Assembly (NCBI GenBank): GCA_040880465.1
Contig: JBBDIK010000011.1
Coordinates: 186,001 to 250,000, forward strand
DNA length: 64,000 nucleotides
Source of the DNA: JBBDIK01 sp040880465
Lineage (GTDB): Bacteria > Actinomycetota > UBA4738 > JBBDHU01
Direction of reading: 5' to 3'
The notes beneath the pieces are model-generated. The model was not told where the DNA came from and searched no databases. It saw only the letters and a list, made by a program, of their open reading frames with translations. Shown in pieces: positions 39,827-48,777 of the stretch; positions within the stretch are counted from its first letter, which is position 1, and every line of letters begins with the position of its first letter. Both the position numbers and the translations under genes were made by a program.

Positions 39827-40267
39827 GTGGACGCGACGCGGGAACCCGATGCGGCGACGCTGGCCGCCATCCAGGAACGCATCGATACCTCGCCGTTCCA
39901 CACCTGGGCGGGGATCAGGCTCACATCACTCGGTGACGGCACGGCCGAGTGCACGATGGACGTGCAACCGCACCACCTGAACCCGTACGAGATCGCCCAT
40001 GGCGGTGCCATCGCTTCCGTGGCCGACGCGGCGATCGGGATCGCCGTCCGAACACGTTTGCGCCCCGGCTACACCCATGTCACCGCGCAACTCGACGTTC
40101 ACTACCTCGGGATGGTGCGCGTCGGCGACCGGCTGATCGGCCGCGGGCGCTCGCTGCACCTCGGCCAGCGGATGGGCTACGGCGAGGCCGACCTCGTCGA
40201 CGGCGACGAGCAGCTGGTCGCCCGAGCCAGCGCGACGTTCATCGTGCTACCCCCGCGCGACGGGTGA
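39827..40267 (+). CDS. PaaI-type hotdog thioesterase
   Basis: 146 residues from GTG 39827 (GGAGG nine bases upstream). Hotdog fold with NPYEIAHGGAIASVADAAIG, the HGG active-site loop of PaaI/phenylacetyl-CoA thioesterases, then AQLDVHYLGMVRVGDRL. Hydrolyses an acyl- or aryl-CoA; substrate unknown. Ends directly against the convergent SCP2 gene. Confidence 0.88.
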   Translation: MDATREPDAATLAAIQERIDTSPFHTWAGIRLTSLGDGTAECTMDVQPHHLNPYEIAHGGAIASVADAAIGIAVRTRLRPGYTHVTAQLDVHYLGMVRVGDRLIGRGRSLHLGQRMGYGEADLVDGDEQLVARASATFIVLPPRDG

Positions 40268-40645
40268 TCAGTACTCGCACTCGACAGCACGGACGATCGG
40301 CGCCAGCGCGGTCAGCGGTGTCTGCAGCGACATGGCCTTCATGATGTTGGAGATCTGAACCTTCCCGCCCATGTACGCCGCAACCCCCGACAGCTCACCC
40401 TTCGCCAGTGCGACGGCGGTGTCGTAGTCCTCGCTGATCGTGAGCGCGGCGTCGGCGATCTCACCCACACCCACGTCGATCACACCGGCCTCGACGGTGA
40501 TCCAGTAGTGGATGTCCCCACCCGGAGCATCGGTCACGACCTGCTGGATCTTCGTGCTCGTCTTCGCCGCAACGCGCTTGAACTCCTCGCTCGCGTTCGC
40601 GAGATCCTTCAGGGTGTTCGCCCACTCTTCGCTGAGGAACTTCAT
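40268..40645 (-). CDS. SCP2 sterol-carrier-like domain protein
   Basis: 125 residues, one SCP2 domain: a hydrophobic-ligand tunnel fold with WITVEAGVIDVGVGEIADAA and LAKGELSGVAAYMGGKVQIS. Probably binds lipid or CoA-lipid. ATG 40645 with AAGGAGG upstream. Confidence 0.88.
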   Translation of the reverse strand: MKFLSEEWANTLKDLANASEEFKRVAAKTSTKIQQVVTDAPGGDIHYWITVEAGVIDVGVGEIADAALTISEDYDTAVALAKGELSGVAAYMGGKVQISNIMKAMSLQTPLTALAPIVRAVECEY

Positions 40646-40688
40646 CCATGCCTCCTTCGGAAGCGCGAGTATATCCCCGGCGGACCGG

Positions 40689-41339
40689 TCACTGGCTCCG
40701 ACCGTGGTCGGTCGCGAAGTCGTAGGCGCGCTGCCGCGCAACGCCTCGCCGGTAGGCGGCTCTGGCTCGGGGGTCGGCCACGTCCCGGAGCCGCTCGCAG
40801 TTCGGGAAGGCCCCGAGGTTCGCGAGGGCATGACGGATCTTCCGCGACGTGTGCTCCGCGACGGCTCGATGCCCGTCCTCGTGCCGGTGGAGCTCGGCCA
40901 GGGTTCGCCGCCACCACGCATGCGTCGCCGCCGAGGTACCTGCCGGAGCCCGCCAGCGGGGGAACAGGAACGTCAGGTTCAAAGTGACGACCACTGCGTC
41001 CGTCCGGCATGAGGAGCCGATCTCGGCGGCGTCGTAGTCCCATCCGATGCTCCACACGGTCTGCGCCCAGAACCTCCCGGGACCCCGATGGCGGATCGAC
41101 GAAACGATCTGGCTCGGCGTTGCACCGCGGACCACATAGGTGTCTGTCGAAACTTCACGCCGGAGCCGGGGTGGCGTGTGTGCGGGAGGCTCGGGACGAG
41201 GCGACGATGGAGAGGTGGCCGAGGGCAACGACGGTGCCGGCGTTCGCGGGGGTGCACGCCCGCTGCCCGGGCACGCGACGAGGAGCCAGGAAACCGCGAG
41301 CATCAACACGAACCGAGGCAGGTCCGCCGGCCGACTCAC
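40689..41339 (-). CDS. Secreted DUF922-type putative zinc protease
   Basis: 216 residues from GTG 41339. Signal with lipobox-like LLVAC (Cys23), Pro/Ser-rich linker, then a DUF922 domain: TYVVRGATPSQIVSSIRHRG and HRHEDGH, which contains HExxH as HEDGH. The Cys near residue 180 fits the family. Last of three overlapping genes; its start overlaps the phosphatase stop (GTGA). Confidence 0.82.
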   Translation of the reverse strand: MSRPADLPRFVLMLAVSWLLVACPGSGRAPPRTPAPSLPSATSPSSPRPEPPAHTPPRLRREVSTDTYVVRGATPSQIVSSIRHRGPGRFWAQTVWSIGWDYDAAEIGSSCRTDAVVVTLNLTFLFPRWRAPAGTSAATHAWWRRTLAELHRHEDGHRAVAEHTSRKIRHALANLGAFPNCERLRDVADPRARAAYRRGVARQRAYDFATDHGRSQ

Positions 41340-41983
41340 GTGCCCGAGGCGCCGAACAGCCCGGGACTCGTGAGGTGGCGAACGTCGTTCAGGAACTTGA
41401 CGGTGCGTTCGTGGCCGTCGATCACGACCGTATTGAACGACGTGTTCTCCGGCAGGTAGAGCATGTCGTGCGGGAACTTCAAGAGCCCCGTCACGTACGC
41501 GTTGATGACCCCGCCGTGGGACACGACGACGAGGTCGCCGTCCGGATGGGTGTCGATGATCCGCTCGACCGCCGGACGCACCCGCGCACGGAGCTGCTGG
41601 CCGCTCTCCCCTCCGGACAGGGAGAAGAGCACCTCGGCCTCGCGGAACTTCTGGGCAAGCTCTTCGTCATCCGCGGCGATCTCCTCGAAGGACCTCCCTT
41701 CCCAGTCGGCGACGAAGACTTCGCCGAGATCCTCGTCGAGCACCGGCTCGATGCCCACCTTCTCCGCGAACGGCGCGATCGTCTCGAGACACCGTCGGAA
41801 CGGCGAGACGTAGACGGCAGCCAGGGTGTCGAGTGAATGAAGGCGCGTCGCGAGCAGGCGGGCCTGCTGCGCACCCTCCTCCCCGAGCGGGGGGTCCCAC
41901 TGCCGACCGCGCGGGCTGTCCCGGAAGTTCTGCGCCGAGAATTCGACGCGGCCGTGGCGGATCAGGATCAAGCGACGGCTCAC
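41336..41983 (-). CDS. Histidine phosphatase family protein
   Basis: 215 residues. LILIRHGRVEF has the phosphohistidine RHG, VYVSPFRRCLETIAPFAE the substrate Arg, and VVVSHGGVINAYV the second catalytic His. Phosphoglycerate-mutase-like fold; substrate unknown. GTG 41983 is chosen because it overlaps the upstream stop as GTGA; an ATG at 42010 is in frame. Confidence 0.87.
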   Translation of the reverse strand: MSRRLILIRHGRVEFSAQNFRDSPRGRQWDPPLGEEGAQQARLLATRLHSLDTLAAVYVSPFRRCLETIAPFAEKVGIEPVLDEDLGEVFVADWEGRSFEEIAADDEELAQKFREAEVLFSLSGGESGQQLRARVRPAVERIIDTHPDGDLVVVSHGGVINAYVTGLLKFPHDMLYLPENTSFNTVVIDGHERTVKFLNDVRHLTSPGLFGASGT

Positions 41984-42366
41984 CGGCGCCCTTTCCGGCG
42001 CCCGTGCCACAGGCGGGCGTAGGCCTCGATGTCGGCAGCTCGCCAGACACGGCCAGAGGCAAGTGTCGCGATCGGCGCCGGGAACGTTCCCCGGTCCAGG
42101 TACGTCACCACGCGGCGCTTGTCCCAGCCCATGATCTTGGCGGCCTCGGCCACACCGGCCAAGCGCGGGAGCACCTCGACGGTCAGGGTCGCGTCACGGC
42201 CCGCGGCCCGCCGGAGCGAAGCGAAACAGGCATCACGCGTCGCGGCCGAGTAGGTCTTGCGGGATGGGCCATCGATCGTGGCCTGCCAGCGACCGTCCTC
42301 CTCCCACATCCGTGCGCGCACCGTCTCTCGAGGCATGGTCGCGATGATAGCTGTGGGGCCCGACAT
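41980..42366 (-). CDS. Helix-turn-helix (MerR/excisionase-type) DNA-binding protein
   Basis: 128 residues. N-terminal ~50 residues resemble the short domain used by some integrases (RMWEEDGRWQATIDG, a three-stranded AP2-like sheet). C-terminal HTH_17: LAGVAEAAKIMGWDKRRVVTYL, DRGTFPAPIATLASGRVW (written in parts). Heads an operon with the phosphatase and DUF922 genes. Start may instead be ATG 42336. Confidence 0.75.
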   Translation of the reverse strand: MSGPTAIIATMPRETVRARMWEEDGRWQATIDGPSRKTYSAATRDACFASLRRAAGRDATLTVEVLPRLAGVAEAAKIMGWDKRRVVTYLDRGTFPAPIATLASGRVWRAADIEAYARLWHGRRKGRR

Positions 42367-42399
42367 CCTGGCGAGTCGCGGAGGTCAGCGGTGCCGCAG

Positions 42400-42555
42400 C
42401 TACCAGCCGCAACAGGGAAGGATGTAGCCGCACTCAGGGCACTTGTGGTGAGCGTGCTCCGGCTCCATCGGCGCGCCGCACGAATCGCACGGCGGCCGAC
42501 TCGTCTCCCCCGGGATGATGCACTCGGCGCGGGTCGCGGCATCCACGTTCCGCAT
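42400..42555 (-). CDS. Small zinc-ribbon protein, 51 aa
   Basis: Reads RPPCDSCGAPMEPEHAHHKC, then PECGYILPCCGW: two CxxC knuckles (DSCG region and CPEC), a histidine-rich turn and a terminal CCGW. Open from ATG 42555 to TAG 42400; codon use matches its neighbours (G/C at third positions). Too short for many annotation pipelines. Function unknown. Confidence 0.68.
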   Translation of the reverse strand: MRNVDAATRAECIIPGETSRPPCDSCGAPMEPEHAHHKCPECGYILPCCGW

Positions 42556-42591
42556 CGTAGACCCCGGAACACAAGCCGTCCCGAGTTCAGC

Positions 42592-42864
42592 TCAGGAGAT
42601 GCCGAGGCGGCGGAGTTCCGAGCGCCAACACTCGGTGTGCCAGTGACGGCGTTCCTCGGCGTCGGCACCAGGGACGACGACCAGATGCTGAACGCCGGTC
42701 CGCACCTCGTGGTCACAGCCCGGGCAGCGGTACGTCTTCTGCCCGCTCACCTGCCGGACGTCGAAGCCGAGCGCCTGCGCCCACTCGGGCGCGTCCGACG
42801 AGAGCCCATCGCCCCTGCCGGCCGGCCCCTCCCGCTCGCGGGCGCGTTCGTTCTTGCGGCCCAT
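42592..42864 (-). CDS. Small Cys/His protein, 90 aa
   Basis: Basic N-terminus, then YRCPGCDHEVRTGVQHLVVV and RRHWHTECWRSELRR: CxxC plus HxxC/His pairs give a likely zinc finger, similar to ATP/GTP-independent zinc ribbons next to hydrolases in Actinobacteria. Its first base overlaps the hydrolase gene's stop, so they are cotranscribed. Confidence 0.78.
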   Translation of the reverse strand: MGRKNERAREREGPAGRGDGLSSDAPEWAQALGFDVRQVSGQKTYRCPGCDHEVRTGVQHLVVVPGADAEERRHWHTECWRSELRRLGIS

Positions 42865-43541
42865 CAGCGGTGAGCCCGCATGAAATCGGCGGCGACCGGA
42901 GCCAGCTCCGCGCCGATCTCGCGGTCGTCTCGCTTCTGTCCCTTCACGCGGAACGAGTGGTCACCGCCGGGGATCTCGTGCAGGACCGCGCGATCCCCGA
43001 GCTTCGCGAGGATCCCCTCAAGTTGGTCCAGTGGCGTCACGAACGGGTCACGGGTTCCCTCGATGAACAGCATCGGCGCCTCGATGCCGTACAGATGTGC
43101 GTCCCGGACCTTCTCGGGACGACCGGGCGCGTGCAACGGGTACCCGAGGAAAACGAGACCCGCTGCCGCCATCCCGTCCGCTGCGCACATCGACGCATGG
43201 CGGCCTCCCATCGACTTCCCGCCCGCGAAGACCGGCACGCCGGCACCGGCTCGTTCGGCCGCTGCATCGAACGCCGCCAGCCAGGTCGCTCGCAAAGTCG
43301 CTTCAGGGTCGGGGGCCTTCCGACCACTCTCCTTGTACGGGAAGTTGAACCGCATCGTCGCGATCCCCGCGTCGTTCAGTGCCCGCGTGAACCCGACGAG
43401 GAAGGGCGCGTCCAGGTCACTGCCCGCGCCGGGGGCGACGACCAGAGCGGCGGCCGCCCGCCCGGGGTCGGCCCACGCACCCGTCACGGGCCCGCGAGCC
43501 GTCCCCGACTCGAACGTGAACCGCTCTTCAGGCGTTGCCAT
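42864..43541 (-). CDS. Alpha/beta-family hydrolase (KANL3/Tex30-like)
   Basis: 225 residues. VVAPGAGSDLDAPF, NFPYKESGRKAPD, nucleophile elbow GGKSMGGRHAS (Ser), LFIEGTRDPFVTP (Asp) and GGDHSFRV (His). Dienelactone-hydrolase-like fold; substrate unknown. Divergent from the DUF72 gene. Confidence 0.88.
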   Translation of the reverse strand: MATPEERFTFESGTARGPVTGAWADPGRAAAALVVAPGAGSDLDAPFLVGFTRALNDAGIATMRFNFPYKESGRKAPDPEATLRATWLAAFDAAAERAGAGVPVFAGGKSMGGRHASMCAADGMAAAGLVFLGYPLHAPGRPEKVRDAHLYGIEAPMLFIEGTRDPFVTPLDQLEGILAKLGDRAVLHEIPGGDHSFRVKGQKRDDREIGAELAPVAADFMRAHR

Positions 43542-43552
43542 AGGATGCCCCC

Positions 43553-44263
43553 ATGCAGGGAACCCTATACCTGGGTACGAGCGGATTCGCCTACGACGAG
43601 TGGAAGGGCGGCGTCTTCTATCCCGAGGGCGTCAAGGTGAAGGAACGCCTGTCCTACTTCGCGTCCCGATTCCCGAGCGTCGAGATCAACTACACGTTCC
43701 GAAGGTTCCCGTCGGAGAGGACCCTGACGAACTGGGCCGCGCAGACGCCGGAGACGTTCCGGTTCACGCTGAAGGCCAACCAGCGCATCACGCACGTCAA
43801 GCGCCTGTCCGACACCGACGACGACGTGCGCGACTTCCTTGCACTCGCACGCCTGCTCGGCCCGCGCCTCGGGTGCGTCCTGTACCAGTGCCCGCCGTCA
43901 CTGCACTACGACCGCTCCCTGATCGAGCGCTTCGTCGGATACCTGCCGCCGGACGTCCGGTCAGCGATGGAGTTCCGCCACCCCTCGTGGCTCGAGGCAC
44001 GCGACCTTCTGCTGGAGCAGGGCGTCGCCTGGTGTGTCGCCGAGACCGACGAGAAGGACCCAGGCCCGGACGATCTGTCGTGGGAACCGTTCGGGTTCCT
44101 GCGACTGCGGAAGACCGACTACACCGACGCGGAATTGACGGGGTGGGCCGAACGCCTCCGTCCGGCACTCGACGCCGGCTCCGACGTCTTCTGCTATTTC
44201 AAGCATGAGGACGAAGGCGCCAGCCCGAAGATGGCCAACCGGCTCCGCGCCCTACTCGGCTAG
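43553..44263 (+). CDS. DUF72 (YecE-like) protein
   Basis: 236 residues, TIM-barrel family. LGTSGFAYDEWKGGVFYPEG at the N-terminus, EINYTFRRFPSERTLTNWA, FTLKANQRITH, CVLYQCPPS and CYFKHEDEG are standard for DUF72. Catalytic role unknown. Overlaps the 3' end of glnD by 12 bp on the opposite strand. Confidence 0.9.
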   Translation: MQGTLYLGTSGFAYDEWKGGVFYPEGVKVKERLSYFASRFPSVEINYTFRRFPSERTLTNWAAQTPETFRFTLKANQRITHVKRLSDTDDDVRDFLALARLLGPRLGCVLYQCPPSLHYDRSLIERFVGYLPPDVRSAMEFRHPSWLEARDLLLEQGVAWCVAETDEKDPGPDDLSWEPFGFLRLRKTDYTDAELTGWAERLRPALDAGSDVFCYFKHEDEGASPKMANRLRALLG

Positions 44264-46723
44264 ACGCGCCGCGATGGCGCGGCGGATCTCGTCCACGTGC
44301 TCGTCGTCCTCGATCTTGCGGCCGACGACATCGCGGACGTAGAACGCGTCGACGACGCGGCCACCGTAGGTCGCGATCTTTGCGAGATGCACGTCTACCT
44401 CGAGTTCACCGAGCGTCCGCGTGAGGTCGAAGAGCAGCCCGACCCGGTCGGCACAGCCGATCTCGATCACGGTATAGAAGTCCGAAGCATCGTTCTCGAT
44501 CGTCACCTCGACCGGGATCGCCGTTCGGTGCGCCGGGTAGTACTGGCGCTTCTCCTTGACCCGATAGTCCAAGGACAGGCGACCATCGAGCGCCTTCCGC
44601 AGCGTGCCGCGGAAGTCCCGCCAGCGTTCCTCTCCCACCTCGTCGCCTTCGAAGGTACTGGCGACGTCGAACACGTCGACGGCCACACCCGACTCCGTCG
44701 TGAACACCTGCGCCGACAGGATCGAGAACCCCGATAGCGAGAGCGCGCCGGCGATCTTCGCGAGCAGACCCGGCCGGTCCGTGCATACGACCGAGAGCCG
44801 GACCGTGTCCTGTTCGACACCGGTCACCGACTCAGCGGTCCGAACCTCAAGTCCGTCCAGCTCAGCACGCAGCAGCGAGAAATGGATCGCCGCTTCCTCC
44901 GGCGGCACCGTCACGACGTAGGAGTGCGGAAGATCGGCGAGGAACCGGGCCACCTCATCGGCATCTTCCCCGACGAGGACCTCTGCGAGCGCCTCGGTTC
45001 GCTCCGCCAGCGTGTCGGCCGTATCGGCGCCGACGTCCCCGCGCTCGAACACGTGCTGGATCTTCGCGACCAACTCGCGCAGCAACGTCTGACGCCAGGG
45101 TGTCGAGGCATGCGGTCCGGTCGCCGCGGCGTCGGCGATGGAGACGAGGTACAAGGCGGCCAGGCGCTCGGGGTCGCCGATCCGGGCCGCCACCGACAGG
45201 ATCAGGTTCTCATCGGTGAGATCACGACGGGTGGCGGTGTCCGACAGCAGGAGGTGCTCTCCGACGAGGAACCGTACGAGCTCGCGCGTCTGCTCCTCGA
45301 TCCCCATCCGCTCCAGCGCCCTCCGCGCGGTGGACTCGCCGATCACGACATGGTTCCCCGTTCCGTCCTTGCCGATGTCGTGGAGCAGGGCACCCAGCAG
45401 CACGGCATCGCGGTCACCGACGAGGCCGACCGCCTCCCGAGCCATCGGATCGTCGCCGGGCATCGCCAGGAGCCCTTCCATCCCGCCCAGGGCGCGCAAC
45501 AGGTGCACGTCGACCGTGTACCGATGGAACGGGTCTCGCTGCGGCCGGTAGCGGACCGGTGCCCAGTCCGGGAGGTAGCGCACGAGCACCCCCGCTCGGT
45601 CCATCTCTTCGATCGCCGCCGCAGCGCGGCCGGAGCGAAGCATCCGCAGGAACGCGTCCCGGACCTCGTCGCTCCACACCACTCCCTCGGGCAGATCGAT
45701 CGCGTCGACGGCCTCGAGGGAGGCGAGCGGGAGCGCGCGGCCCGACTCGGCCGCGTCGGCGAATGCCGCCATCACCGCCTCGGGGGTTGCTGCGATCGCC
45801 GTCCCCGTATCGGCACTCGGCTCCAGCAACCGCTCGAAGACCACATCGACGACCCAGCGCGCCTCCCGGCCACGTTCGAAGGTCGCGCGCATCAGCGCGT
45901 CGGCGGCCGACATATCGGTGTCATCCTCGAACCCGAGCATCTCGGCGATGGCCGGTTGGTGATCGAGGACGAGTCGGTCGAGGCGCCCACCCGTCACGAG
46001 GTGAAGCGTGCTCCGGAGCCGGATCAGGAACTCCTCGGCCTCGTCGATCGCATCGGCCTCGCGTGCACCCAGCAGCTGTGAGTCCGTGAGCGCTTCCAGG
46101 TCTTCCCCGTCGAGTGCGATCGCCAGCCACCCGAGCGCGTTCAGGTCCCGCAACCCGCCCGCGCCCTCTTTGAGATCCGGCTCCAGGTCCGAGGCCACCG
46201 AGCCGAACCGCTCGTGACGATCGGCCGCGTCCTCCCGGAGGCGGAGCGCGAAGTCCTTCGGCGAACGCCGGACGACCGACCGGATCGAGGTGACCATGGC
46301 CTCGCACATCGCCTCGTCGCCGGCAACCGCACGCGCGTCCAGCATCGCCGACGCGACGTCGATCCGGGCCTCCGCTTCCGCGATGCACTCCTTGACCGTG
46401 CGGACGTTGTGTCCGAGCTTCAGACCCGAGTCCCACAAGGGATAGAAGAGCCGCTCGGCAACCCGATCGATGTCCTTGACCCGGTCGTGCAGGATCAGCA
46501 GATCGATGTCGGAGCCGGGGAGCAGCATCCCCCGGCCGTACCCGCCGAGCGCCACCAGGGCGACGCCGTCGGGAACCCCCGCCACCCCATAGAGATCGCG
46601 AAGTTCCTCGTCGACGATAGCGGCGCGCGCTCGCGCGACCGCTCGCCCTTGCCGGACGGGCGCGTTCGCGCGATCCAGCTCACGTAGGTGCGCGAGGAGC
46701 TCTTCCGCCGGACGCCCGGTCAT
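44252..46723 (-). CDS. glnD: Bifunctional PII uridylyltransferase / uridylyl-removing enzyme
   Basis: 823 residues. Nucleotidyltransferase domain GGYGRGMLLPGSDIDLL (about 60-75), linker helices, HD domain LLGALLHDIGKDGTGNH (uridylyl removal), and two C-terminal ACT domains (SVVCTDRPGLLAKIAGALSL and EIGCADRVGLLFDLTRTL). Senses glutamine and modifies PII. In actinomycetes the homologue adenylylates GlnK, so UMP versus AMP cannot be told from sequence. Lies 9 bp after glnB. Confidence 0.95.
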   Translation of the reverse strand: MTGRPAEELLAHLRELDRANAPVRQGRAVARARAAIVDEELRDLYGVAGVPDGVALVALGGYGRGMLLPGSDIDLLILHDRVKDIDRVAERLFYPLWDSGLKLGHNVRTVKECIAEAEARIDVASAMLDARAVAGDEAMCEAMVTSIRSVVRRSPKDFALRLREDAADRHERFGSVASDLEPDLKEGAGGLRDLNALGWLAIALDGEDLEALTDSQLLGAREADAIDEAEEFLIRLRSTLHLVTGGRLDRLVLDHQPAIAEMLGFEDDTDMSAADALMRATFERGREARWVVDVVFERLLEPSADTGTAIAATPEAVMAAFADAAESGRALPLASLEAVDAIDLPEGVVWSDEVRDAFLRMLRSGRAAAAIEEMDRAGVLVRYLPDWAPVRYRPQRDPFHRYTVDVHLLRALGGMEGLLAMPGDDPMAREAVGLVGDRDAVLLGALLHDIGKDGTGNHVVIGESTARRALERMGIEEQTRELVRFLVGEHLLLSDTATRRDLTDENLILSVAARIGDPERLAALYLVSIADAAATGPHASTPWRQTLLRELVAKIQHVFERGDVGADTADTLAERTEALAEVLVGEDADEVARFLADLPHSYVVTVPPEEAAIHFSLLRAELDGLEVRTAESVTGVEQDTVRLSVVCTDRPGLLAKIAGALSLSGFSILSAQVFTTESGVAVDVFDVASTFEGDEVGEERWRDFRGTLRKALDGRLSLDYRVKEKRQYYPAHRTAIPVEVTIENDASDFYTVIEIGCADRVGLLFDLTRTLGELEVDVHLAKIATYGGRVVDAFYVRDVVGRKIEDDEHVDEIRRAIAARLAE

Positions 46724-46732
46724 GGGAAGAGC

Positions 46733-47071
46733 TTAGATGGCGTCGGGACCCATCTCCCCGGTCCGGATGCGAATGACCTGCTCGGCGGGCAGGACGAAGA
46801 TCTTCCCGTCGCCGATCTTCCCGGTCCGCGCCGCCTTCAGGATCGCGTCGGTGACCCCCTGCACCTGATCCTCGTGCACCATCACCTCAACCTTGACCTT
46901 CGGCACGAAGTCGACCTGGTACTCGGCCCCCCGGTACACCTCCGTGTGCCCGCGCTGGCGGCCGAACCCCTGCGCATCGGTCACCGTGAGGCCGTTGACC
47001 CCGATGGACCGCAGTGCCTCCTTCACCTCGTCGAGCTTGAACGGCTTGATGATCGCGACGACCAGTCTCAC
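46733..47071 (-). CDS. glnB: PII nitrogen regulatory protein
   Basis: 112 residues, complete PII. T-loop with the modified Tyr51 (VYRGAEYQVDF), B-loop TGKIGDGKIFV and C-loop. The ATG overlaps the amt stop by 4 bp, so it is the GlnK-type partner that blocks the ammonium channel. Gene order amt-glnB-glnD is the actinobacterial standard. Confidence 0.97.
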   Translation of the reverse strand: MRLVVAIIKPFKLDEVKEALRSIGVNGLTVTDAQGFGRQRGHTEVYRGAEYQVDFVPKVKVEVMVHEDQVQGVTDAILKAARTGKIGDGKIFVLPAEQVIRIRTGEMGPDAI

Positions 47072-48351
47072 TGCTCGCTCCCTTCCGGCACCTTCACCAC
47101 TCGTTCGGCCGACGATACCGCTCCTCCCCGCTCCTGCCAGGTGTACGCCACCTCACTGTGCTGGGACAGGTCCAATCCGGTCACCTCGTCGTCCTCGTCC
47201 AGGCGCAAGCCGACGGTCTTGTCGCACACCTTGAGGATGATCCACGTGGCAACGAACGAGAACACCAGCGTGATCCCCACTGCCGCCGCCTGCTTGAGGA
47301 ACTGGCTGAGACTCGCGTCTGCCCCCGCCGGGTTGATGAGGAGCGTGGCGAACACGCCCGTGAGCAGGGCTCCGATGATGCCGCCGATCATGTGGACCCC
47401 GACCACGTCGAGGGAGTCGTCGTACCCCAGTTTGGACTTCAGGTCGACGGCGAAGAAACAGATCAGCCCGGCCGCGAACCCGATCAGGATGGCGGCCCAC
47501 GGCTCGACGAAGCCCGACGCGGGCGTGATGGCCACGAGCCCGACCACAGCCCCGGTCACGGCCCCCACGGTCGTGTACTTCCCGTGCCTGATCCGCTCCG
47601 GGATCAGCCAGCCGAGGATGGCCGCCGCTGCGGCAACGTGCGTCGCGACGAAGGTGCTCGACGCAAGCCCGCCCGCCGACAGCGCGCTCCCGGCGTTGAA
47701 CCCGAACCACCCGAACCACAGGATGGCACCGCCCAAGACCACCATCGGCACGTTGTGCGGCACGAACGCCTCCTTGCCGAAGCCACGCCGCTTGCCGATG
47801 TACAGGATCGTCGCCAGCGCCGCGACCCCCGCGTTGATGTGAACGACCGTTCCTCCGGCGAAGTCCAGTGCCCCGATCCCATCCGGTCCGAGGAACCCGC
47901 CGCCCCAGACCCAGTGCGCCATCGGCGCGTAGACGAAGACCGACCACAACGCGATGAACAGAAGGTAGCCGGTGAACTTCATGCGCTCGGCGAACGCCCC
48001 GGTGATGAGCGCCGGCGTGATGACGGCGAACATCATCTGGAAGATCATGAACGCGCTGGCCGGGACGGTCGGAGCCAGATCCATGGGCGCGGCACCCACG
48101 CCCTTGAGCCCGATATGGTCCAGCCCGCCGATGATGCCCCAGTGGTCGGGACCGAAGGCCAGGGTGTAGCCGACCAGGACCCACAAGATCGTGCACACCG
48201 CCAAAGCGATGAACGACTGCATCACGGTCCCGAGCACGTTCTTGGCCCGGACCAAACCCCCATAGAAGAACGCCAGACCCGGCGTCATGAACATCACCAG
48301 TGCAGCCGCGATCAGCACCCACGCCGTATCGCCGGAGTTCAGCTCAGGCAT
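47068..48351 (-). CDS. amt: Ammonium transporter
   Basis: 427 residues, 11 TM helices expected. AWVLIAAALVMFMTPGLAFF, GGLVRAKNVLG, FAGGTVVHINAG (His of the twin-His pore, AmtB His168 equivalent), FNAGSAL, and DVVGVHMIGGIIGAL (second His). The cytosolic C-terminus binds PII. GGGGGAGGGCG precedes ATG 48351. Confidence 0.96.
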   Translation of the reverse strand: MPELNSGDTAWVLIAAALVMFMTPGLAFFYGGLVRAKNVLGTVMQSFIALAVCTILWVLVGYTLAFGPDHWGIIGGLDHIGLKGVGAAPMDLAPTVPASAFMIFQMMFAVITPALITGAFAERMKFTGYLLFIALWSVFVYAPMAHWVWGGGFLGPDGIGALDFAGGTVVHINAGVAALATILYIGKRRGFGKEAFVPHNVPMVVLGGAILWFGWFGFNAGSALSAGGLASSTFVATHVAAAAAILGWLIPERIRHGKYTTVGAVTGAVVGLVAITPASGFVEPWAAILIGFAAGLICFFAVDLKSKLGYDDSLDVVGVHMIGGIIGALLTGVFATLLINPAGADASLSQFLKQAAAVGITLVFSFVATWIILKVCDKTVGLRLDEDDEVTGLDLSQHSEVAYTWQERGGAVSSAERVVKVPEGSEQ

Positions 48352-48471
48352 CGCCCTCCCCCTTCGTCGTCGCGATGAGGCGATTGTGCACCCGAGTCGG
48401 TTTCGGACAGGTGTGCGTCGTGTTTCGGCTGCGTTAATTCGGCCGAAAACCGGGCGGCAGGGCCTGCGCGG

Positions 48472-48765
48472 TCAGGCCGCTTCCCGCTTCCGGCCGGGGC
48501 GCCAGCCGCGGGTCGACCCGGTGATGAACCCCAGGTCGAACAACACCCCCAGGACCAGGACGATGACCCCGCCCCCGGTGCCGACCCCGCCGAGGGCGTT
48601 CTGGGCGATCGCGTAGGCGATCGTCGTCGTGGGCAGGAAGATGAATCCGAGCAGAGGCACCCAGAAGCTGCCGTAGGCGCGCTCCAGATAGGTCGTGAAC
48701 AGGAACAAGATAACCATCACGAACCGCGGGGTGAGGATCGAAAGCAGCGGCAGTAGGCAACCCAT
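48472..48765 (-). CDS. Small membrane protein, 97 aa
   Basis: Three hydrophobic helices (FVMVILFLFTTYLERA, WVPLLGFIFLPTTTIAYAIA, GVIVLVLGVLFDLGF) and a short basic tail; no functional residues recognised. GAAAGAGG precedes ATG 48765. Follows the GAP-like gene by 12 bp. Confidence 0.75.
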   Translation of the reverse strand: MGCLLPLLSILTPRFVMVILFLFTTYLERAYGSFWVPLLGFIFLPTTTIAYAIAQNALGGVGTGGGVIVLVLGVLFDLGFITGSTRGWRPGRKREAA

Positions 48766-48777
48766 CCCGGACCTCTT

